Part shown: piece after piece, positions 1 through 7,378 of the stretch | Layout: every line of letters begins with the position of its first letter | How positions within the stretch are numbered: the first letter of the stretch is position 1 | Virus record (IMG/VR): IMGVR_UViG_3300036715_001868 | Coordinates: 1-33,913 of that record | DNA from: a virus | DNA: 33,913 nt | Strand: one strand, 5' to 3' | Program-made: the position numbers and the translations under genes | The notes under the pieces: model-generated | What the model was told of the DNA's origin: nothing | Seen by the model: the letters and a program-made list of their open reading frames with translations, nothing else | Databases searched by the model: none

Positions 1-85
1 TGGCTTGTTTAATACCCACCTCAGGGGCTTTTTCAATTAAGGCTTGTAATCTATCAAGCCCACCAACTTTTAACTCTAAACTCAT
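1..85 (-). CDS. HK97 gp10-like protein, 5' fragment (duplicate of the gene at 33413-33865)
   Basis: This is the start of the gp10-like gene, cut by the window edge. ATG lies at 85-83 and the first 28 codons are identical to the complete gene at the right end. It is not a second gene but the overlap of a circular map. Its ATG overlaps the adaptor's TGA (ATGA), showing tight coupling of the two genes. Confidence 0.9.
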   Translation of the reverse strand, partial: MSLELKVGGLDRLQALIEKAPEVGIKQA

Positions 86-133
86 AACTCAGGTGCAGTG
101 AGTAAATACTTTTTATGTGCAGTGAGTGAAAAC
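1..133. repeat. Direct terminal repeat, left copy (overlap of a circular genome)
   Basis: Bases 1-133 match 33781-33913 except at position 124 (g here, a at 33904). The mismatch is in the third position of a Leu codon of the adaptor gene (CTC versus CTT), so it is silent. The simplest reading is a circular or circularly permuted genome linearised with an overlap. A real short terminal redundancy is possible. The silent difference suggests two variants in the sampled population rather than random error. Confidence 0.95.
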
Positions 134-405
134 ATAGTACCACCTCGTGAGTGGTCTGCTACACCTCGCACTGTATAGTCAATGCTGTTTATGGTGAGTT
201 TATCACCAGTACGTATATCAACCCCTACCTCTGTAACTAACTGATACCCCTGACCAAACTGTATACCATTAAGGCTACTTTGTTCCTCTGTTAATGGGCG
301 TAAGTAACCAGTAGCAGTACCAACACTGGTAAAAGTAGACTTATTACCAGTATATACCTGCCTTTTAATGGCTGTAATTGCATTTTGGTTAGTAAATAAA
401 AGCAT
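82..405 (-). CDS. Head-tail adaptor / head closure protein
   Basis: 107 aa. Length, position and sequence style fit small head-closure proteins of HK97-like siphophages, which sit under the connector ring and let the tail dock. The N-terminal stretch reads ITAIKRQVYTG, followed by a beta-rich middle with the phrase GDKLTINSIDYTVRGV, typical of this fold. It starts 5 bases after the connector gene stops and its TGA overlaps the gp10-like ATG (ATGA). No SD is visible before the ATG. The family call rests on synteny and general resemblance, not on a catalytic motif. Confidence 0.7.
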   Translation of the reverse strand: MLLFTNQNAITAIKRQVYTGNKSTFTSVGTATGYLRPLTEEQSSLNGIQFGQGYQLVTEVGVDIRTGDKLTINSIDYTVRGVADHSRGGTMFSLTAHKKYLLTAPEL

Positions 406-410
406 AATTT

Positions 411-1031
411 TTATATGCCATATCTAAAGGCTTGGTACTGACCAAGTACCTGCTTAACCATATCAGGGATAGTATCGTTATTATCCTTAAAACGTACCTC
501 TTGCCCCTCTGTACGCATCTGTGAGATACCACTAGCCTGACGGTTACCAAAGTAGTGAGCAGTAAGCATTGTACACGCCATAGTAAGGTCAAATGGTAGG
601 GTGTGTGTTAATGGTGACACTACTGTTTCATTAGCAAAGTCTATAAGGTAACCTGCTGTGTAAGTAATCTGCATACCCTGAGGTATTTTTGATAAGTTAC
701 CGTAAAACTTAATATACCCCTCATTAAGGTATGTAAGGTAACTATCTACATTGTAAGTATTCCATACAGGTGTACTTGGTGTACCTGACCTATACTTTAC
801 TGACGCAATAGCAGTAATAGGGTACTGGTTAAGGAAAATTGTTTTACCGTCAGTATCATATACCTCTGTATAGTCCTGACTTAGAAACTTACGCCCACCA
901 CAATAGTTTTCAATAAACATTGTGGCTTGGTTAATAAGTAACTCAATAACAGCATCACTAGCACTATCCGTAATGCCAAGGTATGTTTTTACTTTTGCTG
1001 TTGTGGTTAGTGCGTTTGCTAGTGTGCTCAT
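411..1031 (-). CDS. Head-tail connector protein (HK97 gp6-like)
   Basis: 206 aa. The N-terminus has the helical pattern of gp6-like connectors: VKTYLGITDSASDAVIELLI, then ATMFIENYCGGRKF. The beta phrase YPITAIASVKYR and a C-terminal helical region (TMACTMLTAHYFGNRQ) follow. In the family this forms the ring below the portal through which DNA passes. At 206 aa it is longer than HK97 gp6 (about 110 aa), as is common in environmental relatives. It follows the small acidic gene by 9 bases and precedes the adaptor by 5, inside the head-completion operon. Confidence 0.8.
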   Translation of the reverse strand: MSTLANALTTTAKVKTYLGITDSASDAVIELLINQATMFIENYCGGRKFLSQDYTEVYDTDGKTIFLNQYPITAIASVKYRSGTPSTPVWNTYNVDSYLTYLNEGYIKFYGNLSKIPQGMQITYTAGYLIDFANETVVSPLTHTLPFDLTMACTMLTAHYFGNRQASGISQMRTEGQEVRFKDNNDTIPDMVKQVLGQYQAFRYGI

Positions 1032-1040
1032 AAGTTTTTA

Positions 1041-1295
1041 TTATTCTGTAACCTCTACGTCTGCCCCCTTGTTATCGTCTGCGTCACCACCTTTATTATC
1101 GTCTACAATTTCAGTATCAAGGTCTGCTTTAACTTCATTGCTGTCTAAAACTTCCACTGTTTCAACTTCGGTAACTGTTTCTGTTATGTCCTCAAAGTTT
1201 GTAAGGTCAAGGTCTGCAACTGTTTCGTCTGCGTAGACTTCGCCTTTTTCGTATCTTACCCCTGCTGTAATAAATGTAAATAGTGCTTTTTTCAT
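1041..1295 (-). CDS. Small acidic protein after the capsid gene
   Basis: 84 aa. The N-terminus (KKALFTFITAGVRYEKGEVY, then ADETVADL) resembles the short phage proteins often found beside capsid genes, with a beta strand followed by a 'Y.KGEVY' turn. The C-terminal half is highly acidic and low in complexity (EVETVEVLDSNEVKADLD, then DDNKGGDADDNKGADVEV). There is no membrane segment. A structural accessory or DNA-mimic-like role is conceivable, but nothing proves it. It is separated from the capsid gene by 87 bases that hold a strong hairpin. Confidence 0.6.
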   Translation of the reverse strand: MKKALFTFITAGVRYEKGEVYADETVADLDLTNFEDITETVTEVETVEVLDSNEVKADLDTEIVDDNKGGDADDNKGADVEVTE

Positions 1296-1338
1296 AAAAT
1301 GTTTTTATTGTTGTTAAAGCAACCTTATAGTTTGCTTA

Positions 1339-1375
1339 ATAAGAAGTGTATCACATTGCGTGATACACACCTTAT
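1339..1375 (-). promoter_or_regulatory. Strong hairpin just after the capsid stop codon
   Basis: Perfect 9-bp arms GTGTATCAC / GTGATACAC with loop attgc (1346-1368). The stem extends outward to about 16 bp through ATAAG / CTTAT with one mismatch and one G-U pair. It begins about 8 bases after the capsid gene's last base on the transcribed strand. No T-run follows on the minus strand (TAAGCAAAC), so it is not a classic intrinsic terminator. It may stabilise the 3' end of capsid mRNA or lower read-through. Confidence 0.6.
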
Positions 1376-1382
1376 AAACAGG

Positions 1383-2552
1383 CTATGACGCTGATGTTTT
1401 GAGCACTGCAAAGGCTGTTGGTAGTCCAACTGCTACAGCGTGACGTGTAATTACACGTACTGCTGACTGGTTTGTTTCAAAGAGTGAAACACCACCAATA
1501 ACACCCTCACTTGAAATAGACACTGCCATTTCCTGACGCATACCTACATAGAGATGCTTGAGGTTACCAAAGATAACGTACTTTGTACTGATAGCTGTGG
1601 TGCTTGGCATCTTATCTGATAGGTAAACTGGATAACCCCAAAGTGTACCTGCTTGTGCAGTAGGAAAACCTTGGTTTGTACCTGTAAGCATTGGGTTAAC
1701 AGCTGAGCCAAAGTATTCACCTGATGTAGATGCCTTTGACTTCTGTAGTAATGCCCAAATAGTACGGTGCATAATGTAACCTGCACCCTGTAGTGACCAA
1801 GGCTTTACGTTAGCAATGAGGTCACGCATATTGTCAACTGTACTACAAAGAGTAAATGTTGAGTTACCTGCTGACGGCTGTACAACTGTAACACCTGTGT
1901 CAGCGAGAATACCTGTGAAAGTACCTGTACCAACAAGTCCCTGTAGGTCAAGGTCACCTGCAATTGCCTCTGCAAAAAGTTCTGTTAAGAGGTCAACAAC
2001 TGAAACGTTAGCATCTGCCAAAAGTTCATTTGACATAGGTGTAAGCCCAATAGCAGTCTTTGCTAAAAGCTGTACGTTTTCAAATACTGGCTGTGATGCT
2101 GTACCTGCTGTTGCTTCACCTGCGTAGTAGATAGTAACTGACGATGCTAGACGTGGTACGTTTAGAGTGTCAGAGTTCATTGGAAACTTACGAGCAAGTT
2201 TTGCAACTAGTCCGTAGTCCTCAACTACACGGTTAACTTCACTAGCAAACTCCTCAGGTACTAGGAAACCACCGTTTGCATTTGTTCCCTCAGTCAATGA
2301 CTTAAACATTGCAATACTGTTTGCGTCCTTGTTGTAAAGGGCTGACAAAAACTTTGCAGTCTTTTCCTTTCCCTCTAACTTTGCAAGGTTTTCAGCACCA
2401 ATTTCGTGTGCTGACCCCTTGATAGCAAACTTATTTGCAGTCTTTGTAAGTTCTGACTTTGCCTTTTCTACGGCATCAATAGCACTCTTTTCTGCAACCT
2501 CAGACATTAACTTTGTAAGTTCGTCCTTAGTCATTTGTATTACTTCACTCAT
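1383..2552 (-). CDS. Major capsid protein, HK97 fold
   Basis: 389 aa, the usual size. The N-terminal about 90 residues are charged and helical (KDELTKLMSEVAEKSAIDAV...), like the delta/scaffold domain that the prohead protease removes. The mature part then shows family phrases: TEGTNANGGFLVPEEFASEV, RKFPMNSDTLNVPRL, the E-loop-like region after it, and a C-terminal segment GVSLFETNQSAVRVITRHAV. It lies directly after the protease gene (36-base gap) as in HK97. The upstream sequence is A/T-only-like with no SD. Confidence 0.93.
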   Translation of the reverse strand: MSEVIQMTKDELTKLMSEVAEKSAIDAVEKAKSELTKTANKFAIKGSAHEIGAENLAKLEGKEKTAKFLSALYNKDANSIAMFKSLTEGTNANGGFLVPEEFASEVNRVVEDYGLVAKLARKFPMNSDTLNVPRLASSVTIYYAGEATAGTASQPVFENVQLLAKTAIGLTPMSNELLADANVSVVDLLTELFAEAIAGDLDLQGLVGTGTFTGILADTGVTVVQPSAGNSTFTLCSTVDNMRDLIANVKPWSLQGAGYIMHRTIWALLQKSKASTSGEYFGSAVNPMLTGTNQGFPTAQAGTLWGYPVYLSDKMPSTTAISTKYVIFGNLKHLYVGMRQEMAVSISSEGVIGGVSLFETNQSAVRVITRHAVAVGLPTAFAVLKTSAS

Positions 2553-2588
2553 AAAATGTGTAAATTAAATTAAAACTTAATAAATGCA

Positions 2589-3695
2589 CTAGGCTACTGT
2601 TTCAGCCTTTTTCTTTGCCACAAACTTATTTACCATTGCTAGTACTGTTTCGTTTGTTTTGTCATTTGTACGTAACAGTGTTTGTACGTTTTCCATAACC
2701 TCAGCAAATGAAAGTATGACAACCTCAGCCTCAACGCTACCTGTATCTTGTACAGCCTCCGTTGGCTTTTCGGTGACAACTTCCTTTTCAATTACTACCT
2801 CCTCAGCACTTGCCTCCTTTGGGGTGCAACTATCTTTAAGGTTTTGTAGGTGTGTACAACCTGTACCCATTGCCTCCATAGCCTTATCAATAATAGCCAA
2901 ACTTTCCTTTGATAACTTAGCACCTGCCTTTTCCTCTTTAGGGGTAAAGTCTTTTGCCTCTGCTGAGCCAATAGCCTTACCAACCTTAGTTGTAGTATCA
3001 GCACTTTCACCGTCTGCAACCTGCTGTAATAGGTCTACTGTTTCAGTAAGAAGTGTTTGGAAACTATCAACAGGGGTATTTTGGTCAAAATAAACGCAAC
3101 CAAATGCCTGTATAACGTCCATAACCTTGCACCAGTTCTCATACTTAGCATCAAGCATTTCCTCAGCATTTATTTCCTCAGCAACAGCCCCTTTATCAAT
3201 AACCTCCATTTTAGCCTCAATAGTCTTAATAAAGTCAGCATCAAAACCTTTCTCTACTGCTCTACGTAGTGCCTCTTGGTTTGCAGGTACAGGTACAAGT
3301 GATAACTCAAGTAACTCACTACGAGTAATAACATTACCTTGTCTTTCTAGTGGTATAAAACCAACTGATGATGCGTTAACAATTCCCTCCTCATACAAAC
3401 GCTTTACTTGCTGTGCCATTGGGTTTGCATCTGCTGTAGCAAATATAAAATCTGCAATAAGCTGACCCTTTATTACTTGTGCTGATACTACTTTACCGAT
3501 AGGTAGGGCTGAGTAGTCGTGTGCCCAAAGTAGTACAGGGTTTTTCTTAAAGTTCGTTAAGTCCCAACCTGACTGGTCTACTACGTCACCCTGACGGTCT
3601 ACTGCATTTGTAGATGCAATGATAGTGAAAATATCACTACCGTTATCACCTGCCTTTTTTTCTACACCACCGAGTAAATAACTTTTAGTATTCAT
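2589..3695 (-). CDS. Prohead maturation protease, HK97 family, with long C-terminal extension
   Basis: 368 aa. The protease domain is residues 1-160: NAVDRQGDVVDQSGWDL, His59 in NPVLLWAHDY, Ser109/110 in GIVNASSVGFIPL and LSLVPVPANQEAL. These fit the His/Ser centre of the U35/S78-like prohead proteases, which cleave the capsid delta domain. The extra 200 or so residues are acidic and Lys/Glu-rich (EEKAGAKLSKESL; VEKEVVTEKPTEAV), longer than the usual 200-230 aa enzyme, and may act as a scaffold. The gene seems to have its own extended -10 box 6 bases before ATG. Confidence 0.9.
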   Translation of the reverse strand: MNTKSYLLGGVEKKAGDNGSDIFTIIASTNAVDRQGDVVDQSGWDLTNFKKNPVLLWAHDYSALPIGKVVSAQVIKGQLIADFIFATADANPMAQQVKRLYEEGIVNASSVGFIPLERQGNVITRSELLELSLVPVPANQEALRRAVEKGFDADFIKTIEAKMEVIDKGAVAEEINAEEMLDAKYENWCKVMDVIQAFGCVYFDQNTPVDSFQTLLTETVDLLQQVADGESADTTTKVGKAIGSAEAKDFTPKEEKAGAKLSKESLAIIDKAMEAMGTGCTHLQNLKDSCTPKEASAEEVVIEKEVVTEKPTEAVQDTGSVEAEVVILSFAEVMENVQTLLRTNDKTNETVLAMVNKFVAKKKAETVA

Positions 3696-3701
3696 ATTGT
3701 A

Positions 3702-3710
3702 ATAATATCA
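3702..3710 (-). promoter_or_regulatory. Extended -10 promoter (TGATATTAT) for leaderless protease mRNA
   Basis: On the minus strand TGA-TATTAT is followed by exactly 6 bases (tacaat) and then the ATG of the protease gene. The transcription start would fall on the A of ATG. No -35 box is convincing. The spacing repeats at 21201, 27366 and 32949, which raises confidence. Confidence 0.5.
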
Positions 3711-3735
3711 CGCTTTTTGTAAAGTGTCTGTTTAG

Positions 3736-3744
3736 TGTGGATAA
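3736..3744 (-). other. DnaA-box-like 9-mer (TTATCCACA)
   Basis: Perfect match to the classic DnaA box on the minus strand, in the short gap between the small membrane-protein gene and the protease gene. One such match can occur by chance in a genome this size, so a role in replication is not established. Confidence 0.3.
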
Positions 3745-3746
3745 TG

Positions 3747-3959
3747 TTAGCCGTTAAACTGCTCTTGTTTAGTGACTGTGAGTGTACTTGGTGTACTTAC
3801 AAGTCTATTTACGATAAGTAAAACTGCAAGTAACCCTTGTACTCCACTAGCAACCTTTGGTGGTAGTGCCTCTGACGGTAATGCCTGTAGCACACCGATA
3901 GCACCAACGAGTACAGCCAACCACAATGTCTTTGAGTATATAAAATGTTTAGTGTCCAT
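3747..3959 (-). CDS. Small two-segment membrane protein (holin-like or lysis accessory)
   Basis: 70 aa. Two hydrophobic segments are visible: about residues 11-27 (LWLAVLVGAIGVLQAL) and 38-54 (SGVQGLLAVLLIVNRLV), joined by a Pro-containing turn. The tail is polar. It overlaps the amidase 3' end by 11 bases, so it is likely part of the lysis cassette. Small proteins of this kind, with W.A.L...G.LQ...P and a VNR motif, often sit next to phage endolysins. It could be a second holin or an antiholin; the sequence cannot tell which. Confidence 0.6.
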   Translation of the reverse strand: MDTKHFIYSKTLWLAVLVGAIGVLQALPSEALPPKVASGVQGLLAVLLIVNRLVSTPSTLTVTKQEQFNG

Positions 3960-4725
3960 AAGTTTTATTTAAGTAAGCGAGAGTTAAAGCACCAACTCTC
4001 ATACCATTAAGTTTTGTAATCTCACTAGGCGTTGCAATGTTGTGCTTTAGTTGCAATGCCTTAACTGCCTGAGCAGTAGCGTTGTCATATGTACCACTCC
4101 CCTGCCCTGCTGTCATTAGCCCCTCGTATGCCAAAATCTGTTGTAAATACACAACATCTGCACTACGTATGCCGTAGGGGAGGGGGCTAGTAAAAACGTG
4201 TGTTGGTCTTGCAACTGTTTGACTTTCCTTAATAGTTTGAGTAGGTGCAAGTCGTTTAGTAACTTCCTCTACAGCAAACCAAACGTCGTCAGTCTTATAG
4301 TCGCACACGCTATGGTGGTCAATAAGTATAGGGTTTGCTATACCTGATGCCTTGATAATCTCAATAGCAGTATTATACTGCCACTCTGTAAGTGTATCAC
4401 CTGCAAACCAAACAAACTCTATACCAATAAGGTACTGGTTTGGGTTAATGTAGTTACCTACTATATCTTTTTTAAGTACAGCCTGTGCACGTGGTAATGG
4501 GTTACGTACTGTACCACAGTGCCAAGCAACATCTGCATTTTGTACCAACTGTATAACCTCACCCTCATTTTTACCTATGATGTAATGTGCACTGCTTGGG
4601 TTTGGTCTGTTCCCTGTTAGCAACCAGTCAACTGCCCCTGCATAGTTACCTAAAGTACCGTGCAAAACAAAACCTACCTTTGGTACTGTACCCTTTGCGT
4701 AGTTTGGTGACTGCTTAAATTGCAT
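3949..4725 (-). CDS. N-acetylmuramoyl-L-alanine amidase endolysin with C-terminal peptidoglycan-binding domain
   Basis: 258 aa. Residues 15-150 form an Amidase_2/PGRP domain: candidate zinc ligands are His22 (FVLHGT), His137 or His138 and Cys141 or Asp145 in IDHHSVCDYKTDD, with His69 in DVAWHCG. It should cut the bond between MurNAc and the stem peptide. Residues 187-256 look like a PG_binding_1 repeat domain (ADVVYLQQILAYEGL, TAQAVKALQLKHNI). No signal peptide is seen, so the holin encoded just upstream (4-base gap) probably releases it. The wall it targets is ordinary peptidoglycan. Confidence 0.92.
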   Translation of the reverse strand: MQFKQSPNYAKGTVPKVGFVLHGTLGNYAGAVDWLLTGNRPNPSSAHYIIGKNEGEVIQLVQNADVAWHCGTVRNPLPRAQAVLKKDIVGNYINPNQYLIGIEFVWFAGDTLTEWQYNTAIEIIKASGIANPILIDHHSVCDYKTDDVWFAVEEVTKRLAPTQTIKESQTVARPTHVFTSPLPYGIRSADVVYLQQILAYEGLMTAGQGSGTYDNATAQAVKALQLKHNIATPSEITKLNGMRVGALTLAYLNKTYGH

Positions 4726-4729
4726 ATTT

Positions 4730-5188
4730 TTATTGTGTTTGGCTAAACTCTTTTAGCCTATTAAGTAATTTTTGTGGTATTGAGTACCCTAGTACTGCAC
4801 CATTTTCTAGTATACTGATAAGTTCTGTGACTGATAGTATAATCATTATACTCTCGTCAACTTTCATATCAAAGCCTATAACTACCTCTGTAAGATGTCC
4901 TGCACTTATAAGTAAACCATAGACGGCAATTTTACCTGCTGAGGCAAAGGCTCTCTTTGATGTAATGATAGCCCCTGACTGCTTACTAGCCATAATGCCA
5001 GTTATCATATCCATTATAACAAGAATAACTACAGCACTCGCAACATTGTAGGGTATATTACCAAAGAAAATTGTATATACGGTAATACCTGCACTTGCGA
5101 GTAACTTAATACTGAGGTAATCACTGATACTTGTAAAAATGTTTTTGATGACTTCAACAAGTCCTCTATCGTGTAATATACCGTACAT
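4730..5188 (-). CDS. Phage holin (Phage_holin_4 / toxin-secretion holin family)
   Basis: 152 aa with three or four hydrophobic helices: around residues 28-45, 47-66 (NVASAVVILVIMDMITGIMA), 85-101 and 112-130. The motif DMITGIMASKQSGAIITSKR followed by AFASAGKIAVYGLL is characteristic of this family (D..TG......G...S....G). The protein makes the membrane lesions that let the amidase reach the wall. It is followed by the amidase, the standard cassette order. A TGTTACAAT box lies 29 bases upstream of the ATG. Confidence 0.88.
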   Translation of the reverse strand: MYGILHDRGLVEVIKNIFTSISDYLSIKLLASAGITVYTIFFGNIPYNVASAVVILVIMDMITGIMASKQSGAIITSKRAFASAGKIAVYGLLISAGHLTEVVIGFDMKVDESIMIILSVTELISILENGAVLGYSIPQKLLNRLKEFSQTQ

Positions 5189-5217
5189 AGTTAATAATAG
5201 TAATTTTATATACCTTT

Positions 5218-5226
5218 ATTGTAACA
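5218..5226 (-). promoter_or_regulatory. Extended -10 box (TGTTACAAT) upstream of the holin
   Basis: The minus strand carries TGT-TACAAT in the 56-base gap upstream of the holin gene, leaving a leader of roughly 20-25 bases. No clear -35. It may give the lysis genes their own late promoter. Confidence 0.4.
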
Positions 5227-5244
5227 TTTTTTTATATGCACACT

Positions 5245-5433
5245 TTACACAATTGTTGTAAATACTGCTTGAGTATCTACAATTGTATATACGTGGTTTT
5301 CAATAGTAATTTCTGTACTAGTAGTAACAACTTGCTTTTCGTCAACAATGTTACCCTCTACATCATAGAGAGTTGCAATGTTACCTAATACTATATACCC
5401 ACCGTATTGTGCACCTGATAGTACTATTTGCAT
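5245..5433 (-). CDS. Small beta-rich protein of unknown function
   Basis: 62 aa, not recognised. It is rich in Val, Ile and Thr with alternating hydrophobics (GGYIVLGNIATLYDVEGNIV, VVTTSTEITIEN), predicting a small all-beta protein without membrane helices. It starts one base after the stop of the large fibre-like gene and precedes the holin promoter, so it is probably the last gene of the fibre block. It may be a fibre-associated protein; that is inference from position. Confidence 0.55.
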   Translation of the reverse strand: MQIVLSGAQYGGYIVLGNIATLYDVEGNIVDEKQVVTTSTEITIENHVYTIVDTQAVFTTIV

Positions 5434-5434
5434 A

Positions 5435-6898
5435 CTAGATAAATCTACCCTTAATTAAACACGTACCTCTAAATATTTCCGTTGCTGTTGCTGTACCTAC
5501 TGGCATATTAAGTATCACGTGTACAAAACGCCCACTTTCTACTACCTCAGGTGTAACAAAGTTTACATCAAGTGGTGTAGCACACGCACCAACACCTGCA
5601 CCTATCTGAAAGTTTTGGCAACCAACCTGTCTACGGATAATGTTAGCCGTTGCAAGTGATACTGCTGATGAGTTAAAGCCCATTGACCACTCAAAGATAG
5701 TAGGGGTCGTGGCTACTGCAACTACGGTGTTATAAAGTTCAATGTGTATACCCTCACAAATAAAACGTGAGCCAACTGGTACTGTAAACGCAAATAGTGC
5801 GTAGTCTGTAACTGCACCTGCTGTTGCAACAAACTGGAAACGTCCACCAAGTGTTGTATATGCACCTGCTGTATTTGATAGAGTGCCTGATGTTGGGGCT
5901 GTACTGTTTGTGTGGTTTTCATTTTGTACACCAGTAAAAGGCTGTCGCCCTGCTGTCATACCAAGGTTACCTGCAATTTGTGAGGCATCAAGGTTTGTAT
6001 TTACGTCTGTTGAAAGTACCAAAATATCGGTAGTAATATATACAGGTGCAGTTGACGGTGCAGTATTGTTATAAACACGGTCATAAAATGGTAATGCTGT
6101 AGCACCCCACATCTTAATAACTGATATTGGTACTGGTAATGATACTGAGCCTATCATTTCACCTGTGTTTGTATCTTGGATAGTAAGCACGGCATTATCG
6201 TCGTCAACAATAAGGTCATACACAAAGTAGTTACTTGTGTAGTAACTGTTACTCATATTAAGGTTTGCACCTACTGTATTACCGTTAGAGGCTACCTGTG
6301 ATACAACGTTTGCAATAGCTGTTTCTACTGAGTTGATTGTATGTACAACCTGTACTGCACCTGAGTTTGTAAAACGCACCTGTGTACCGTTAGACACAAT
6401 GAGCGTAGTAGTAGCAGGTACACCCCAACCAAAGTCTGCAATTGTTCCTGACACCATACTATGACGTTTACGTGTCTTTATCTGTAGTGGTGTACGTTGG
6501 TTTTTATAAAAGAGTTTTTGTGACTGTAAAATTGCAACTGCTGACAATGTAGTAAGTGCAGTTGAGTTGAAAATATAACCACCAAGAGTTGACTGAGTAG
6601 GTACAAAAGTTGTGTTTGATGCAGTCCAACGTTGTGCGTGTAGTGTCGCACCTTCAAAACTTTCAATAAGTTCAGGTGTATAGTTACCAATAATAAGGTT
6701 ACCTTTTCGGTCACCTCGTAGCATTGTTGCAAACTGGTCATTTTTAACAGAAATAAGTTGTGCCTCTTGTGTTGAGGGTATAAACTCACGGTGTATTAGT
6801 GATAGTCCATTACCACTACTATCTTTTGGCTCACTAAATAAAGCACCTGATGTGCTGTTTCCCTTTGCTTGACCACCTGTGAAAAAGTCTAGTAACAT
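5435..6898 (-). CDS. Large virion surface or fibre-like protein
   Basis: 487 aa, beta-rich and Ser/Thr/Asn/Val-rich with few charged residues, no membrane segments. The N-terminal about 80 residues contain a hydrophilic stretch (EPKDSSGNGLSLIHREFIPS). A concanavalin-like middle follows (ESFEGATLHAQRWTAS, GTQVRFTNSGAVQVVHTI), then a jelly-roll-like C-terminus (YALFAFTVPVGSRFICEGI; FRGTCLIKGRFI). This design is common in environmental phage fibre or decoration proteins. It has a close extended -10 box upstream. The exact role, receptor binding or capsid decoration, is not decided by the sequence. Confidence 0.6.
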   Translation of the reverse strand: MLLDFFTGGQAKGNSTSGALFSEPKDSSGNGLSLIHREFIPSTQEAQLISVKNDQFATMLRGDRKGNLIIGNYTPELIESFEGATLHAQRWTASNTTFVPTQSTLGGYIFNSTALTTLSAVAILQSQKLFYKNQRTPLQIKTRKRHSMVSGTIADFGWGVPATTTLIVSNGTQVRFTNSGAVQVVHTINSVETAIANVVSQVASNGNTVGANLNMSNSYYTSNYFVYDLIVDDDNAVLTIQDTNTGEMIGSVSLPVPISVIKMWGATALPFYDRVYNNTAPSTAPVYITTDILVLSTDVNTNLDASQIAGNLGMTAGRQPFTGVQNENHTNSTAPTSGTLSNTAGAYTTLGGRFQFVATAGAVTDYALFAFTVPVGSRFICEGIHIELYNTVVAVATTPTIFEWSMGFNSSAVSLATANIIRRQVGCQNFQIGAGVGACATPLDVNFVTPEVVESGRFVHVILNMPVGTATATEIFRGTCLIKGRFI

Positions 6899-6906
6899 AT
6901 ATTTAT

Positions 6907-6915
6907 ATTATAACA
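6907..6915 (-). promoter_or_regulatory. Extended -10 promoter (TGTTATAAT) for the large fibre-like gene
   Basis: Minus-strand TGT-TATAAT ends 8 bases before the ATG at 6898, so the mRNA would be leaderless or nearly so. The hexamer matches the sigma70 consensus perfectly. No clear -35 at the usual distance. Confidence 0.55.
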
Positions 6916-6918
6916 TTA

Positions 6919-7371
6919 TTAAATTATTTGGTAATACACATTGCGTTTACCTACCATTAGGTAAGGTGACACAACGGTTAAAGTAAACGAGCCTGTACCT
7001 GCTAACCCTGTCATAGTAACTATGTCAGCCTCAAAGTCATTACCCACACGCCCTGTTGCAGGGGTAGGTGAGGGGTAGACAAGTATTTTATTTGAGCCAG
7101 TAATAGTACCGTTAGTAATAGTAAAACTCTTACTGCTTACTGGTGTACTACCAAAATCAATTTCAACCTGTGTAATTGAAACACCACCTGCTGACGGTGT
7201 ACCCCACGTTAAATCATCTTTAAGAAACTTACCAGTAGGTGTTGGTAACTTAGGAAAAAAGCCGTGCTTTGCAGTTGATACGTCCAGTGTTGTTACATCT
7301 GATAAACCAAGGTCAACCTCTGTAACATCACCGTCTTTAATTTGTGCCCCACGTACTATTGTTTGCCCCAT
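6919..7371 (-). CDS. Fibre or appendage protein
   Basis: 150 aa. The opening (MGQTIVRGAQIKDGDVTEVD) is typical of short phage appendage proteins that list trimerising beta-helix rungs, and KLPTPTGKFLKDDLTWGTPS is a common linker in tail-fibre families. The C-terminal half is a beta-sandwich-like stretch (VEIDFGSTPVSSKSFTI; DIVTMTGLAGTGSFTLTV). It lies 7 bases downstream of the next fibre gene and belongs to the same block. A fibre or tail-tip role is likely; receptor specificity is unknown. Confidence 0.6.
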   Translation of the reverse strand: MGQTIVRGAQIKDGDVTEVDLGLSDVTTLDVSTAKHGFFPKLPTPTGKFLKDDLTWGTPSAGGVSITQVEIDFGSTPVSSKSFTITNGTITGSNKILVYPSPTPATGRVGNDFEADIVTMTGLAGTGSFTLTVVSPYLMVGKRNVYYQII

Positions 7372-7378
7372 AGTTTAA

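Noticed and set aside
1816-2127. Plus-strand frame inside the capsid gene
   Set aside because: Shadow of the capsid gene with low-complexity Ser/Val/Ala content; no signals.
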